DNA of 22,020 nucleotides, taken from NCBI GenBank assembly GCA_964628515.1, contig CAZVNZ010000037.1, positions 1 to 22,020 on the forward strand. Direction: 5' to 3'. This document shows, one piece after another, positions 8,901 to 15,073 of the stretch. Under the pieces are notes generated by a model. The model had not been told where the DNA came from, made no database searches, and saw only the letters and a list, made by a program, of their open reading frames with translations. This DNA is from CAZVNZ01 sp964628515. Lineage in GTDB: Bacteria > Bacillota > Clostridia > Christensenellales > Christensenellaceae. The first letter of the stretch is position 1. Every line of letters starts with the position of its first letter. The position numbers were made by a program, and so were the translations under genes.

Positions 8901-9312
8901 CTATATTCCGGACAGCTATATTGATAACCAAACGGATAAAATGGATATTTACAAACTAATTGCACGCATAAAAACTTTAGACGATGCAAAAGGCTGTATT
9001 AAAGATGTTGAGGACAGATTCGGCAAACTGCCAAAAGAGGTAAACAACATAATAGTATGCGCACTAATCAAAAGCTATGGCGCAAAAGCCGGTGTTGCAA
9101 GCATCATCAAAAAACAAAAGGATATAGAGCTTAAATACAGCGAAAAAATCCAACCTAATATGAAAAAATTGTTAAAAATAGGCGCAGATTACAAAAAAGA
9201 TGTTATTATTAGAGGAACAGACACGGTTGTGGTGGTATATACCATAAGAAAAACCGGTTGGACAAACGATTTCTTAACTTTTTTAAGCAAACTCGCACGA
9301 AAGCAACAATAA
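5950..9312 (+). CDS. mfd: Transcription-repair coupling factor Mfd
   Basis: Mfd removes RNA polymerase stalled at DNA lesions and recruits UvrA. The 1120-aa chain has all expected parts. An N-terminal UvrB-like module comes first (about 1-400). The RNA-polymerase-interacting domain begins at GDYIVHEIHGKGRYLGL near residue 460. The helicase core has Walker A GDVGYGKT at about 608-615 and the Walker B box DEEQRFG near 708, followed by SATPIPRTLEMS. Motif VI and the TRG translocation region follow (QLKGRVGRS, then QIRGAGNLLG). A C-terminal Mfd domain ends the protein. The start is a GTG overlapping the pth stop, with GGAAG at 5941-5945. No frameshift or missing motif is seen. Confidence 0.97.
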   Translation: MKNLIYQAITGSKAFKDFIKLVKTTLPINAGGISGVAKSHVAGCLCVHENKKVVFVTATEESALRLSEDNGVYFPPNQIFLRNVNAISREEQINRIKVLTGKDKLIYMSVEAFIQRMMPPEVLFANCINLKMGKETDVDALLSNLVKMGYERGGSVYSKGEFAKRGEIIDIFVSNLNMPIRITLFDTQIESIKLFDAETQKSLQKELEEITIPPVIEVILDKPKLIDHIKNQNCEDNLKEQYLYEISEDSVLDNANTFLGAMYEYSDITHYFKDAYYIFDDFERISKEAKRIWEEYTREHARLVKTGEAMEIQAGALIDFTKCADSIVHKTIDFSVFDKNAKANSIDFNIHSATGFLGRTDMLANAIKERRKRGYKVLLFAGKKATALSRELEKQDIVAPITKDFSADIIVSEEELKYGFEIQNTILLGQTDIFGRAKKHSKKSTSQKTQEDFFSDLSPGDYIVHEIHGKGRYLGLKTMEAGGVIAEYMEIEYKGSDKLYISTSQIDRVQKYIGSEDSVPALSKLGGKEWENAKAKVREGALKLAFNLVELYSSRFNSSGFAFSEDNLWQRQFEDAFLYEETEGQEKSIAEIKKDMQSNKVMDRLLLGDVGYGKTEVAMRAAMKAATDSKQVAVLVPTTLLARQHLKTFKRRFEDFPVTVEGISRFSKSKHKEILANLKRGKTDIIIGTHRLLSKDVEFNDLGLLIVDEEQRFGVSHKEKIKLLKESVDVLTLSATPIPRTLEMSMVGVRDMSTIDTPPPMRKQPHSYVVRYSGGLLRDAVLREIQRDGQVYFVCRQIAKMDGLLAELKEHVPEARVAAAHGQMSESEIERIVGGFIDKEYDVLICTTIIESGIDIPTVNTIVVYEADKFGLSQLYQLKGRVGRSDVTAYAYFTYLGDGIMKENATKRLEAIREFAQLGSGFKIAMRDLQIRGAGNLLGPEQSGHMATVGYFMYCKIMKEAVALAKGGKVPIDIDCSVELHIPAYIPDSYIDNQTDKMDIYKLIARIKTLDDAKGCIKDVEDRFGKLPKEVNNIIVCALIKSYGAKAGVASIIKKQKDIELKYSEKIQPNMKKLLKIGADYKKDVIIRGTDTVVVVYTIRKTGWTNDFLTFLSKLARKQQ

Positions 9313-9316
9313 ATAA

Positions 9317-9345
9317 TTGCAAAATGTGCAAAGTGCGGTTATAAT
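9317..9345 (+). promoter_or_regulatory. Sigma-A-type promoter of the prsA-like gene
   Basis: TTGCAA at 9317-9322 and TATAAT at 9340-9345 have a 17-bp spacer. This lies 5 bp after the mfd stop and about 47 bp before the prsA-like ATG. It shows that the foldase has its own transcription start and does not rely on the long upstream unit. Confidence 0.75.
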
Positions 9346-9391
9346 AAGAAATAGTTTGCAAAATTCAGTATGTAGAGAGGAAAAAAGGTAA

Positions 9392-10609
9392 ATGAAAAAA
9401 ATCATATTAATTGCCCTAAGTGTTATTATGGCAGTAGCGCTGGTATCATGCTCTATGGTATCGGTAAACGAGGACAAGGACAACGCACAGGTTATCGCAA
9501 AAGTGGGGGACACTCAATTATTAAAAGGTGATTTTCAAAACTATATAGACAGCTCCCTGTCTTATTACGGTATGACACTTAATGATTATAAGGCACAAGT
9601 GGATAAAGCGTCTTACGATAAATTTATAACGGATGCAATTACAGGTTATGTAGATAACGAAATTATGTATCAAGAAGCGGTTAAAAAAGGGTTAGAGGAC
9701 AACTCCGAGGAAAATAAAACCAAAATAAAAGAGGAAATACAGGCAACCTACGACAGTTACAGAGAAATGCTGTTGCAAAATGTAGACCCTGCAATTACAG
9801 ACGAGGCTAAAAGAAAAGAAGAGGCAGAAAAACAACTTCAAGAAATTTTAGGGGATACGGCAGATATAGATAAACAGGTTAGCGACACCATTAAGCAAAA
9901 TGCAACTAATGCAATTTACGAAGAGCTTACAAAAGACGCAACCTTTACGGAAGAGGACGCAAAAAAATACTACGACGAGCAACTTAAAATCCAACAAGAT
10001 ACAATGGCTAACAGCGAGGACGCAGAGGCGGTTTTGGCTATGTATCAACAGTTTGGAGAAACGGTGTACGTAAGGCCTGAAAACGCAAGATACGTAAAAC
10101 ATATTTTAATAGAAATCCCCGAGGATAAAAAGACGGAAATAACCGCACTAAAATCCGAGGGTAAAGAGGCAGAGGCGCAAAAACTTTTAGACGAAGAGCT
10201 TGCAAAGATTAAACCGGCGGCAGACGAAGCTCATAAAAGGGCAACAGGCACAGAAAATTTTGACACACTTATAGAAGAGTTGGGCAAAGACCCGGGTATG
10301 ACTCAAGAACCCGCAAAAACGGAAGGGTATCTTGTATACAAAGGCTCAGGTATGGTAGCGCCTTTTGAGGAAGCGGCTTTGGCTCTTGCAAAAGAGGGGG
10401 ATATTTCCGCTCCGGTAGCATCGGATTTTGGATACCACATTATTAAATTTGAAAAAGCGGCAGGAGGTGCAATACCTTTTGAAGAGCTTAAAGACAGCAT
10501 TATGTCAAACCAGCTTTCTCAAAAGCAAAAAACGGCTTACGAAGAAGGCATAGCCGCCCTTAAAGCAAACTATAAAGTAGAAACCTTCCCAAATGTTTTG
10601 GAGAGTTAA
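9392..10609 (+). CDS. PrsA/SurA-like parvulin peptidyl-prolyl isomerase lipoprotein
   Basis: This is a secreted, membrane-anchored foldase. The N-terminus has two lysines, a hydrophobic stretch and the lipobox LVSC with the acylated Cys at residue 20, so it should sit on the outer face of the membrane. A helical SurA_N-like region spans about 30-225 and is rich in E, K and Q, with predicted coiled coils. A parvulin-type rotamase domain runs from about 230 (YVKHILIEIPE) to 355 and ends in the diagnostic APFEEAALAL…ISAPVASDFGYHIIKFE pattern. A charged insertion (KSEGKEAEAQKLLDEE) sits within the rotamase after its first strand, as in several clostridial relatives. The gene follows mfd, as in many Clostridia, but is a single-gene unit here, with its own promoter and a strong terminator. 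Confidence 0.92.
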   Translation: MKKIILIALSVIMAVALVSCSMVSVNEDKDNAQVIAKVGDTQLLKGDFQNYIDSSLSYYGMTLNDYKAQVDKASYDKFITDAITGYVDNEIMYQEAVKKGLEDNSEENKTKIKEEIQATYDSYREMLLQNVDPAITDEAKRKEEAEKQLQEILGDTADIDKQVSDTIKQNATNAIYEELTKDATFTEEDAKKYYDEQLKIQQDTMANSEDAEAVLAMYQQFGETVYVRPENARYVKHILIEIPEDKKTEITALKSEGKEAEAQKLLDEELAKIKPAADEAHKRATGTENFDTLIEELGKDPGMTQEPAKTEGYLVYKGSGMVAPFEEAALALAKEGDISAPVASDFGYHIIKFEKAAGGAIPFEELKDSIMSNQLSQKQKTAYEEGIAALKANYKVETFPNVLES

Positions 10610-10648
10610 GGGTTAGGCAAATAAGTTTTGTAAAAATATGATTAATAT

Positions 10649-10682
10649 AAAATCCGTCGAAAATTAAATTCGGCGGATTTTT
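10649..10682 (+). terminator. Rho-independent terminator after the prsA-like gene
   Basis: A 13-bp stem pairs 10649-10661 (AAAATCCGTCGAA) with 10669-10681 (TTCGGCGGATTTT), with one G-U wobble and a 7-nt AT loop. The stem ends in a run of five T. The A-rich left arm could let it work in both directions. Confidence 0.88.
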
Positions 10683-10706
10683 ATTCTGTTAATTTCTAAG
10701 TAATTT

Positions 10707-10715
10707 TGGTATAAT
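10707..10715 (+). promoter_or_regulatory. Extended -10 promoter of the yabM-yabN unit
   Basis: TGGTATAAT at 10707-10715 is a TGn-extended -10 element with a perfect TATAAT. Only weak -35 matches are found (CTGTTA or TGTTAA around 10686-10692), which extended -10 promoters tolerate. The predicted start near 10722 gives a 24-nt leader carrying GGAGGAA just before the GTG start. Confidence 0.65.
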
Positions 10716-10745
10716 TACAATACATTACAATCTTTTGGAGGAAGT

Positions 10746-12347
10746 GTGACAGCTAAAAACTTTGTACAAGGGGCAATAATACTTGCAATAGCCGGACTTA
10801 TTGCCAAAATAATAGGCGCTTTTTTCCGAATACCTTTAGTTAGCGTAATAGGCACGGAGGGTATAGGTTATTACAGTATGGCATACCCTGTGTACTCTCT
10901 TTTAGGAGTGGTGGCAACGGCAGGTATTCCGGCGGCAATATCAAAAATGGTTGCGGAAAAAATTGCGGTAAACAAGCCTTTGGAGGCACACAATATATTT
11001 AAAGTGGCAGTTAGGGCATTAATAATAATTGGTGTTATTTGCTCTATGCTTTTGTTTGCCCTCTCCCCCCTAATTGCAAGTGTAATTAAAAGCGCACCTG
11101 CCATATACTCCCTTGTTGCAATTTCGCCGGCTTTGTTTTTTGCGGCGGTAATTTCTGCGTACAGAGGTTATTTTCAAGGTATGGAGCAAATGAAGCCAAC
11201 AGCTCTTTCCCAAATTATAGAGCAACTGTTTAAACTGCTTTTAGGGCTTAGCCTTGCCTATGTGTTTTTTCAAAAAACGGGTAAGCCGGAGTTTGGTGCT
11301 TGCGGTGCACTGCTGGGTATTTCTCTGTCCGAAGTAATTTCTTGCGGATACATCATCATATATTATAAAATAAGCAAAAAAACGGTTGCTATAAGAGCTT
11401 TAAACACAAAAGAAAAAATAGATTACAAACCAATTTTAAATAAACTTGTTAAACTTGCCGTTCCCGTTGTTATAGGCGCTTGCGTTATGCCCATAATTTT
11501 ATCTTTAGACAGTGTGATTGTAACTCGAGTGCTCCAAGACATCGGGTACTCTCAAAGGCAAACCGCAGCGCTTTACGGTGTACTTACGGGGGTGGTAAAT
11601 CCTCTTATAAATATGCCTGCAATACTCTCCTTAGCCCTTGCTATGAGCCTTGTGCCCGCAATATCATCATCATATATAAAAAAAGATTTTGAAACGGTAA
11701 AGGCAAAAACCTCCCTTGGCATAAAGTTAGCCATAAGTGTGGGAATGCCTGCTACTATGGGCTTTATGGTGTTTGCCCGGCCTATTATTAGCCTGCTATA
11801 CAAAAATATTTCAAGTAGCGAGCTTGCAGTGGGGGTTCAGCTTTTGCAACTGCTAAGTTTAGGGGTGCTTTGCTTAACATTCGTGCAAACCACAACGGGT
11901 ATTTTGCAAGGGCTAAACAAGCCTATGATACCCGTCTACAGCCTATGCGCAGGAGCGGTGGTAAAGGTGGTGGTTTCCTTAATTTTAATGTACATACCCT
12001 CCATAAATATTATTGGGGCGGCAATAGGTACGCTATGTTGCTTTTTGACAGGGGCGGTTATAAACACGGTGTTTGTGCTAAAATATTCTAATTTAAAAAT
12101 AGATTTTTATAACCACATACTAAAACCTTTATGCTCTACCGCAACCATGATTATAATTGCTTGGCTTATATACTCGGTGTTTGGGGTGTATTCCAACACA
12201 GCCGGTATTTTACTTGCTGTAATTTTTGGGGTAATTGTGTATGCAATGGTACTGTTATTTTCAAGGACATTTTTAAGAGAAGAGCTAATTACCCTGCCCG
12301 GTGGGGAAAAACTCCTTAAACTGCTTATAAAACTTAAAATCTTTTAA
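10746..12347 (+). CDS. MOP-superfamily lipid flippase, YabM/SpoVB type
   Basis: This polytopic membrane protein (533 aa, about 14 hydrophobic helices) belongs to the polysaccharide-transporter branch of the MOP superfamily (SpoVB, YtgP/MurJ-like, YabM). Members flip lipid-linked cell-wall or spore-cortex precursors across the membrane. The N-terminus GAIILAIAGLIAKIIGAFFRIPL is typical of the family, followed by GTEGIGYYSMAYP and the GIPAAISKMV segment. The start is GTG at 10746 with GGAGGAA at 10737-10743. The position, directly before a yabN-like gene, equals yabM in Bacillus subtilis. Whether it is a general wall precursor flippase or a leftover of a sporulation pathway cannot be told. No spoVT precedes it, although many Clostridia and Bacillus have spoVT there. 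Confidence 0.9.
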   Translation: MTAKNFVQGAIILAIAGLIAKIIGAFFRIPLVSVIGTEGIGYYSMAYPVYSLLGVVATAGIPAAISKMVAEKIAVNKPLEAHNIFKVAVRALIIIGVICSMLLFALSPLIASVIKSAPAIYSLVAISPALFFAAVISAYRGYFQGMEQMKPTALSQIIEQLFKLLLGLSLAYVFFQKTGKPEFGACGALLGISLSEVISCGYIIIYYKISKKTVAIRALNTKEKIDYKPILNKLVKLAVPVVIGACVMPIILSLDSVIVTRVLQDIGYSQRQTAALYGVLTGVVNPLINMPAILSLALAMSLVPAISSSYIKKDFETVKAKTSLGIKLAISVGMPATMGFMVFARPIISLLYKNISSSELAVGVQLLQLLSLGVLCLTFVQTTTGILQGLNKPMIPVYSLCAGAVVKVVVSLILMYIPSINIIGAAIGTLCCFLTGAVINTVFVLKYSNLKIDFYNHILKPLCSTATMIIIAWLIYSVFGVYSNTAGILLAVIFGVIVYAMVLLFSRTFLREELITLPGGEKLLKLLIKLKIF

Positions 12348-12361
12348 AAGGTGGCAAAAAA

Positions 12362-13753
12362 ATGCTAAAGCTAATAAGAATTATAAATACGGACGAAATG
12401 AGCATTGGTGCAATAAACGCAATAAAACAGGGAAAAAAAGTAGTGTTGCAAAGCAAAAATACGGAGTGCTACAAGGATTTGCTTAAGCTTAACCCAAATG
12501 CCGAAACCTTAGACGAATTATTCGAGCAGGCGGAAACTTTTGAGGCGCTTTACCAAAAGGGCGCAGAAAAAATAATAGATTGCGATGTGTTTTGCTATAT
12601 AGGCAACAGCCACACAAACGGCTTTATAACACAGCTTAAAGGGCTTTGCGAGTACGAATTTATAGGCAGTGCCAACAATTTTTCTAAGAGTATTTTTGAA
12701 GCATCCACGCATTTTGATGTGGAAGATATAAATACAATGTGCGCAAAAAATCTGCAAAATGGGTACACAGACACGGCAAAACCCCTGTTAATTACGGATG
12801 TAGACAGCAAAAACACCTTAGAGGACGTAAAACTCTACCTTTCGGATTATTATGATGATGATTTAGAATGCGTGGTTATAAACAACTCTAAGGGTACTCT
12901 AATAAAAGTTGAGGCTTTGGACAAATGTGAAGTTTTAGACGGCTTAAATATAGTTTTACCTAAAACGGATTTAAAAAGCAAGTGGTGCTACACCCTGCAA
13001 GACATATTAAAAATCGTGGAAATACTGCGAGGGGAGGGGGGTTGCCCTTGGGACAGGGAGCAAACCCACCAAAGCCTAAGGGGAAACATCTTAGAGGAAA
13101 GCTACGAGGTTATAGAAGCAATAGACAACAAGGACACCTACGCAATGTTTGACGAATTGGGAGACGTGCTGTTGCAGGTGGTTTTTCATGCACAAATTGC
13201 AAAGGAGTGTCACGAGGGGGATATTTTAGATATTACCACCGCAATTTGCCAAAAGATGATACACAGGCACCCACATATTTTTGGTGATGTAATTGCAAAT
13301 ACCACCACAGAGGTACTAACCAACTGGGAGGCAATAAAACGGCAAGAAAAGGGGCAGGGCAGCATATCTGCGGATATGAGAGAAATTGCAAAGTCCTTAG
13401 GGGCAATGCTTCGGGCGGAAAAAATCCAAAAAAAAGCGGCGCTTAGCGGTTTTGATTTTGCAAATTACAAAGATGCTTACTCAAAAATAAAAGAGGAAGT
13501 TTTAGAATTAGAAAGGGAAATAGAAGCAGGTAACAAAGAAAAAATATTTGAAGAAAGCGGAGACTTAATATTTGCCATAATAAATGTGCTTAGACTGCTA
13601 AAGCTAAATCCTGAGTTGGCGCTGGGGAGCACCTGCGACAAGTTTATCAGCAGATTTTCTGTCATGGAGGAAAAAGCAGAGGGTAAAATTGCACATATGT
13701 CAATAAATTCTATGGAAAAATTATGGCAAGAGGCAAAAAACACAAAAAAGTAG
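12362..13753 (+). CDS. YabN-like MazG nucleotide pyrophosphohydrolase with degenerate methylase domain
   Basis: The C-terminal half (from about residue 216) is a tandem MazG unit that hydrolyses NTPs to NMP and PPi, cleaning non-canonical nucleotides. The first repeat shows GGCPWDREQTH, EESYEV and DELGDVLLQVVFHAQ, which supply the metal-binding E and D residues. The second has EEVLELEREIE and EESGDLIFAIINVLR. The N-terminal 215 residues line up with the tetrapyrrole (corrin/porphyrin) methylase domain of YabN: the FEALYQKGAEKI segment and the LLITDVDS…LEDVKLYLSDYY tail are recognisable. The SAM-binding GxGxGD loop expected at the extreme N-terminus is gone (the protein reads LIRIINTDEMS instead). 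The gene starts 14 nt after the flippase with AAAGGTGG before the ATG, so they form an operon. MazG activity is likely; methylase activity is unlikely. Confidence 0.9.
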   Translation: MLKLIRIINTDEMSIGAINAIKQGKKVVLQSKNTECYKDLLKLNPNAETLDELFEQAETFEALYQKGAEKIIDCDVFCYIGNSHTNGFITQLKGLCEYEFIGSANNFSKSIFEASTHFDVEDINTMCAKNLQNGYTDTAKPLLITDVDSKNTLEDVKLYLSDYYDDDLECVVINNSKGTLIKVEALDKCEVLDGLNIVLPKTDLKSKWCYTLQDILKIVEILRGEGGCPWDREQTHQSLRGNILEESYEVIEAIDNKDTYAMFDELGDVLLQVVFHAQIAKECHEGDILDITTAICQKMIHRHPHIFGDVIANTTTEVLTNWEAIKRQEKGQGSISADMREIAKSLGAMLRAEKIQKKAALSGFDFANYKDAYSKIKEEVLELEREIEAGNKEKIFEESGDLIFAIINVLRLLKLNPELALGSTCDKFISRFSVMEEKAEGKIAHMSINSMEKLWQEAKNTKK

Positions 13754-13775
13754 CAACTTTTACATAAAAAGTTGC
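13753..13775 (+). repeat. Perfect 9-bp hairpin after the mazG stop
   Basis: GCAACTTTT at 13753-13761 pairs perfectly with AAAAGTTGC at 13767-13775 around a 5-nt loop. It begins at the last base of the stop codon. No T run follows, so it is not a classical terminator. An overlapping alternative hairpin, TTGCAT/ATGCAA at 13772-13786, would compete with it. It may stabilise the mRNA end or act as a weak terminator. Confidence 0.55.
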
Positions 13776-13795
13776 ATTAAATGCAAATTTATAGG

Positions 13796-13824
13796 TTGAT
13801 TTATTTAATATGATGTATTATAAT
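13796..13824 (+). promoter_or_regulatory. Sigma-A-type promoter of the HU gene
   Basis: TTGATT at 13796-13801 and TATAAT at 13819-13824 have a 17-bp spacer. The predicted start near 13831 leaves a leader of about 60 nt before the TTG start. An inverted repeat, GTTGAT at 13795-13800 and ATCAAC at 13823-13828, spans both boxes. Confidence 0.75.
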
Positions 13825-13876
13825 CAACTTTAGACACAAATAGAGATAGCAGTATCTGGTATTTGAATATTTTTTT

Positions 13877-13884
13877 AAGGAGGG
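13877..13884 (+). promoter_or_regulatory. Shine-Dalgarno site that decides the HU start
   Basis: AAGGAGGG is almost fully complementary to the 16S rRNA 3' end. Measured from the end of GGAGG (13883), the ATG at 13886 is only 2 nt away, too close for initiation. The TTG at 13892 is 8 nt away, the usual distance. Confidence 0.75.
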
Positions 13885-13891
13885 TATGGTT

Positions 13892-14164
13892 TTGAATAAA
13901 ACTGAACTCATAGCTGCAGTTGCAGCAAAAGCAAGTATGTCAAAAAAAGATGCAGATGCAGCATTAACTGCAATTTTAGGCACTATTGTTGACGAAATTA
14001 AAAAAGGTGAGAAAGTTCAATTAGTAGGTTTTGGCACATTCGAAGCAAGAAAGCGTGCAGCAAGAGTGGGTATTAATCCCCAAACTAAAGCACAAATCAA
14101 AATCGGTGCTACAACTGTTCCTGCATTTAAAGCGGGCAAAGCTTTCAAAGATGCAGTAAGATAA
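13892..14164 (+). CDS. hup: DNA-binding protein HU
   Basis: HU is the small dimeric histone-like protein that bends and compacts DNA. The sequence has the whole HU fold: helices from NKTELIAAVAAKA through DADAALTAILGTIV, VQLVGFGTFEARKRAAR, the DNA-minor-groove arm with INPQT (usual form RNPQT; here the Arg is Ile), and VPAFKAGKAFKDAV at the end. I place the start at TTG 13892, giving 90 aa beginning MNKTELI, which is exactly where HU proteins begin. An upstream in-frame ATG at 13886 would add two residues but sits only 2 nt from the Shine-Dalgarno site. The gene has its own promoter and terminator. Its codons look less AT-biased at key positions than its neighbours' and fit a highly expressed gene. 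HU after mazG is a common clostridial order. Confidence 0.95.
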   Translation: MNKTELIAAVAAKASMSKKDADAALTAILGTIVDEIKKGEKVQLVGFGTFEARKRAARVGINPQTKAQIKIGATTVPAFKAGKAFKDAVR

Positions 14165-14184
14165 TTTTGAAAGTAATATAACAT

Positions 14185-14216
14185 AAGAGTGTACATATAG
14201 TGTGTGCGCTCTTTTT
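14185..14216 (+). terminator. Rho-independent terminator after HU
   Basis: The left arm at 14185-14195 (AAGAGTGTACA) pairs with 14203-14213 (TGTGCGCTCTT). The stem has 11 bp with two G-U wobbles and a 7-nt loop, and a T run reaches 14216. It separates the HU transcript from the leftward genes that converge on it. Confidence 0.85.
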
Positions 14217-14286
14217 GTTATTCTTTTAAATATGCAATTTATGCCAATTTTTATTTTTTTGGCAAGCAGTGGAAAATATTTGGGGT

Positions 14287-14481
14287 TTATTTACCGAAGT
14301 TTGTAAGCAGGGTATAAAAAAGCATTATAAAAATAATAAAACCAAAGGTGCCAAGCAAAAACCACCAAAATTTTTTAGGTACCTTTTCATTTTCTTTTTT
14401 GACTTCAAGCTCCCTTTTGCACTCGGTACAAAATAGGGCATCGTCTGCGTAATTTATTTTACATGACGGGCAGTATTTCAT
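14287..14481 (-). CDS. Small zinc-ribbon membrane protein (unknown function)
   Basis: The 64-residue protein starts with a zinc ribbon: C4-x2-C7 and C18-x2-C21, in the pattern YCPSC…FCTEC common to many small bacterial proteins. A charged linker rich in K and E follows (about 23-37). One transmembrane helix lies at about 38-60, rich in F, W, L and I, with a short tail. The ribbon should be cytoplasmic by the positive-inside rule. The start ATG lies 2 nt after the stop of the upstream leftward gene. GGAG lies 12 nt before it, rather far but usable; translational coupling is likely. No function can be assigned; similar ribbon-plus-helix proteins are often annotated only as zinc-ribbon domain proteins. 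No clear terminator follows on this strand before HU. Confidence 0.8.
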   Translation of the reverse strand: MKYCPSCKINYADDALFCTECKRELEVKKENEKVPKKFWWFLLGTFGFIIFIMLFYTLLTNFGK

Positions 14482-14483
14482 TT

Positions 14484-14753
14484 TTATTTAGATCTCCTTT
14501 TTTCCCTTTTAATGCTGAAGTGTCGATACAGCAGGTATAATGTTAAAAACAAAGCGGAAAGCACGCACACCTCTACTATGGTAAACAGGGTTTGTTGCTC
14601 TAAGCAAAAAATACTAATCAAAAAAAGGAAGTAAGCAAATAATGTAAAAAGGCTAAGCCCCTTTCTCGATAGCTCTATTAACATAAATACTACCGCACAT
14701 ATAAAGCACAAAGTGCCTATTAAGTATAGCGGAGAATTAAGTATTGCACTCAT
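14484..14753 (-). CDS. Small three-helix membrane protein (unknown function)
   Basis: This 89-aa protein is mostly hydrophobic, with helices at about 6-26, 33-51 and 57-77 and a strongly basic cytoplasmic tail (IKREKRRSK). I recognise no family. It is the first gene of a leftward pair with the zinc-ribbon protein (2-nt gap). An extended -10 promoter lies immediately upstream and there is no Shine-Dalgarno sequence before the ATG, so the message may be leaderless. That the promoter, start and downstream partner all fit supports it as a real gene. Confidence 0.72.
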   Translation of the reverse strand: MSAILNSPLYLIGTLCFICAVVFMLIELSRKGLSLFTLFAYFLFLISIFCLEQQTLFTIVEVCVLSALFLTLYLLYRHFSIKREKRRSK

Positions 14754-14760
14754 AAAACAA

Positions 14761-14789
14761 ATTATAGCATATAAATATTTTTTTTACAA
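14761..14789 (-). promoter_or_regulatory. Extended -10 promoter of the leftward small-gene pair
   Basis: Read on the minus strand, TTGTAA (14789-14784) and TGCTATAAT (-10 TATAAT at 14766-14761, with an extended TG) have a 17-bp spacer. The ATG at 14753 begins 7 nt after the -10 box, at or next to the expected transcription start. Confidence 0.7.
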
Positions 14790-14817
14790 ATTACTGTAAA
14801 AAATTAGTGAATAGATA

Positions 14818-14846
14818 TTAACAAATCCATCTTTTTATGATACTAT
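14818..14846 (+). promoter_or_regulatory. Promoter of the rightward WYL-PP2C-cdaA unit
   Basis: TTAACA at 14818-14823 and TACTAT at 14841-14846 have a 17-bp spacer. The ATG at 14853 starts 6 nt after the -10 box, where transcription should begin, and nothing resembling a Shine-Dalgarno site precedes it. An overlapping TATGAT at 14836-14841 is an alternative -10 but lacks a good -35. Confidence 0.6.
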
Positions 14847-14852
14847 TTAACT

Positions 14853-15062
14853 ATGAGCGATATTATTCTAAGAACGCTTAAAAATGCGCTTGAAAATGAT
14901 AAATCTGTAGTTATAGTGTACATTGGCAGTAAAGAAATATCTCAACGTAGAATATATGTAAGAAAAATTACAGAAGAAAAGGTTACGGGGTATTGCTTTA
15001 AAAGTAAGGGTGTGCGTATATTTATGCTAAAAAATATACTTAGTGCCCAAATAATAGAATAG
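14853..15062 (+). CDS. Stand-alone WYL-like domain protein, 69 aa
   Basis: The small protein looks like an isolated WYL fold, the Sm/SH3-like beta barrel usually found behind an HTH in transcription factors. The pattern is a short helix (LRTLKNALENDK), a strand VVIVYIGSKE, then SQRRIYVRKI, VTGYCFKSKG and VRIFMLKNILSAQI. This follows the family order of 'I-Y', 'R-x-I-x-P', 'aYC…R' and 'R-x-F-x-l-x-x-I'. The signature WYL tripeptide is replaced by VTGYC, and the Pro after the Arg strand is missing. There is no DNA-binding domain. Its ATG has no ribosome site, pointing to a leaderless message. It is the first gene of a rightward unit that continues through the PP2C phosphatase into cdaA-cdaR, with gaps or overlaps of 11 nt or less up to cdaR. 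Known WYL domains bind ligands or nucleic acid; a function here would be a guess. Confidence 0.72.
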   Translation: MSDIILRTLKNALENDKSVVIVYIGSKEISQRRIYVRKITEEKVTGYCFKSKGVRIFMLKNILSAQIIE

Positions 15063-15073
15063 GGATAACCGAT

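Noticed and set aside
10746..12347. Assigning MurJ or SpoVB specifically
   Set aside because: Family membership is clear, but the subfamilies cannot be told apart by eye; only the gene position favours YabM.
14242..14264. TGCCAA/TTGGCA hairpin as terminator of the leftward genes
   Set aside because: Only 6 bp, with an 11-nt loop, and on the minus strand no T run follows the stem.
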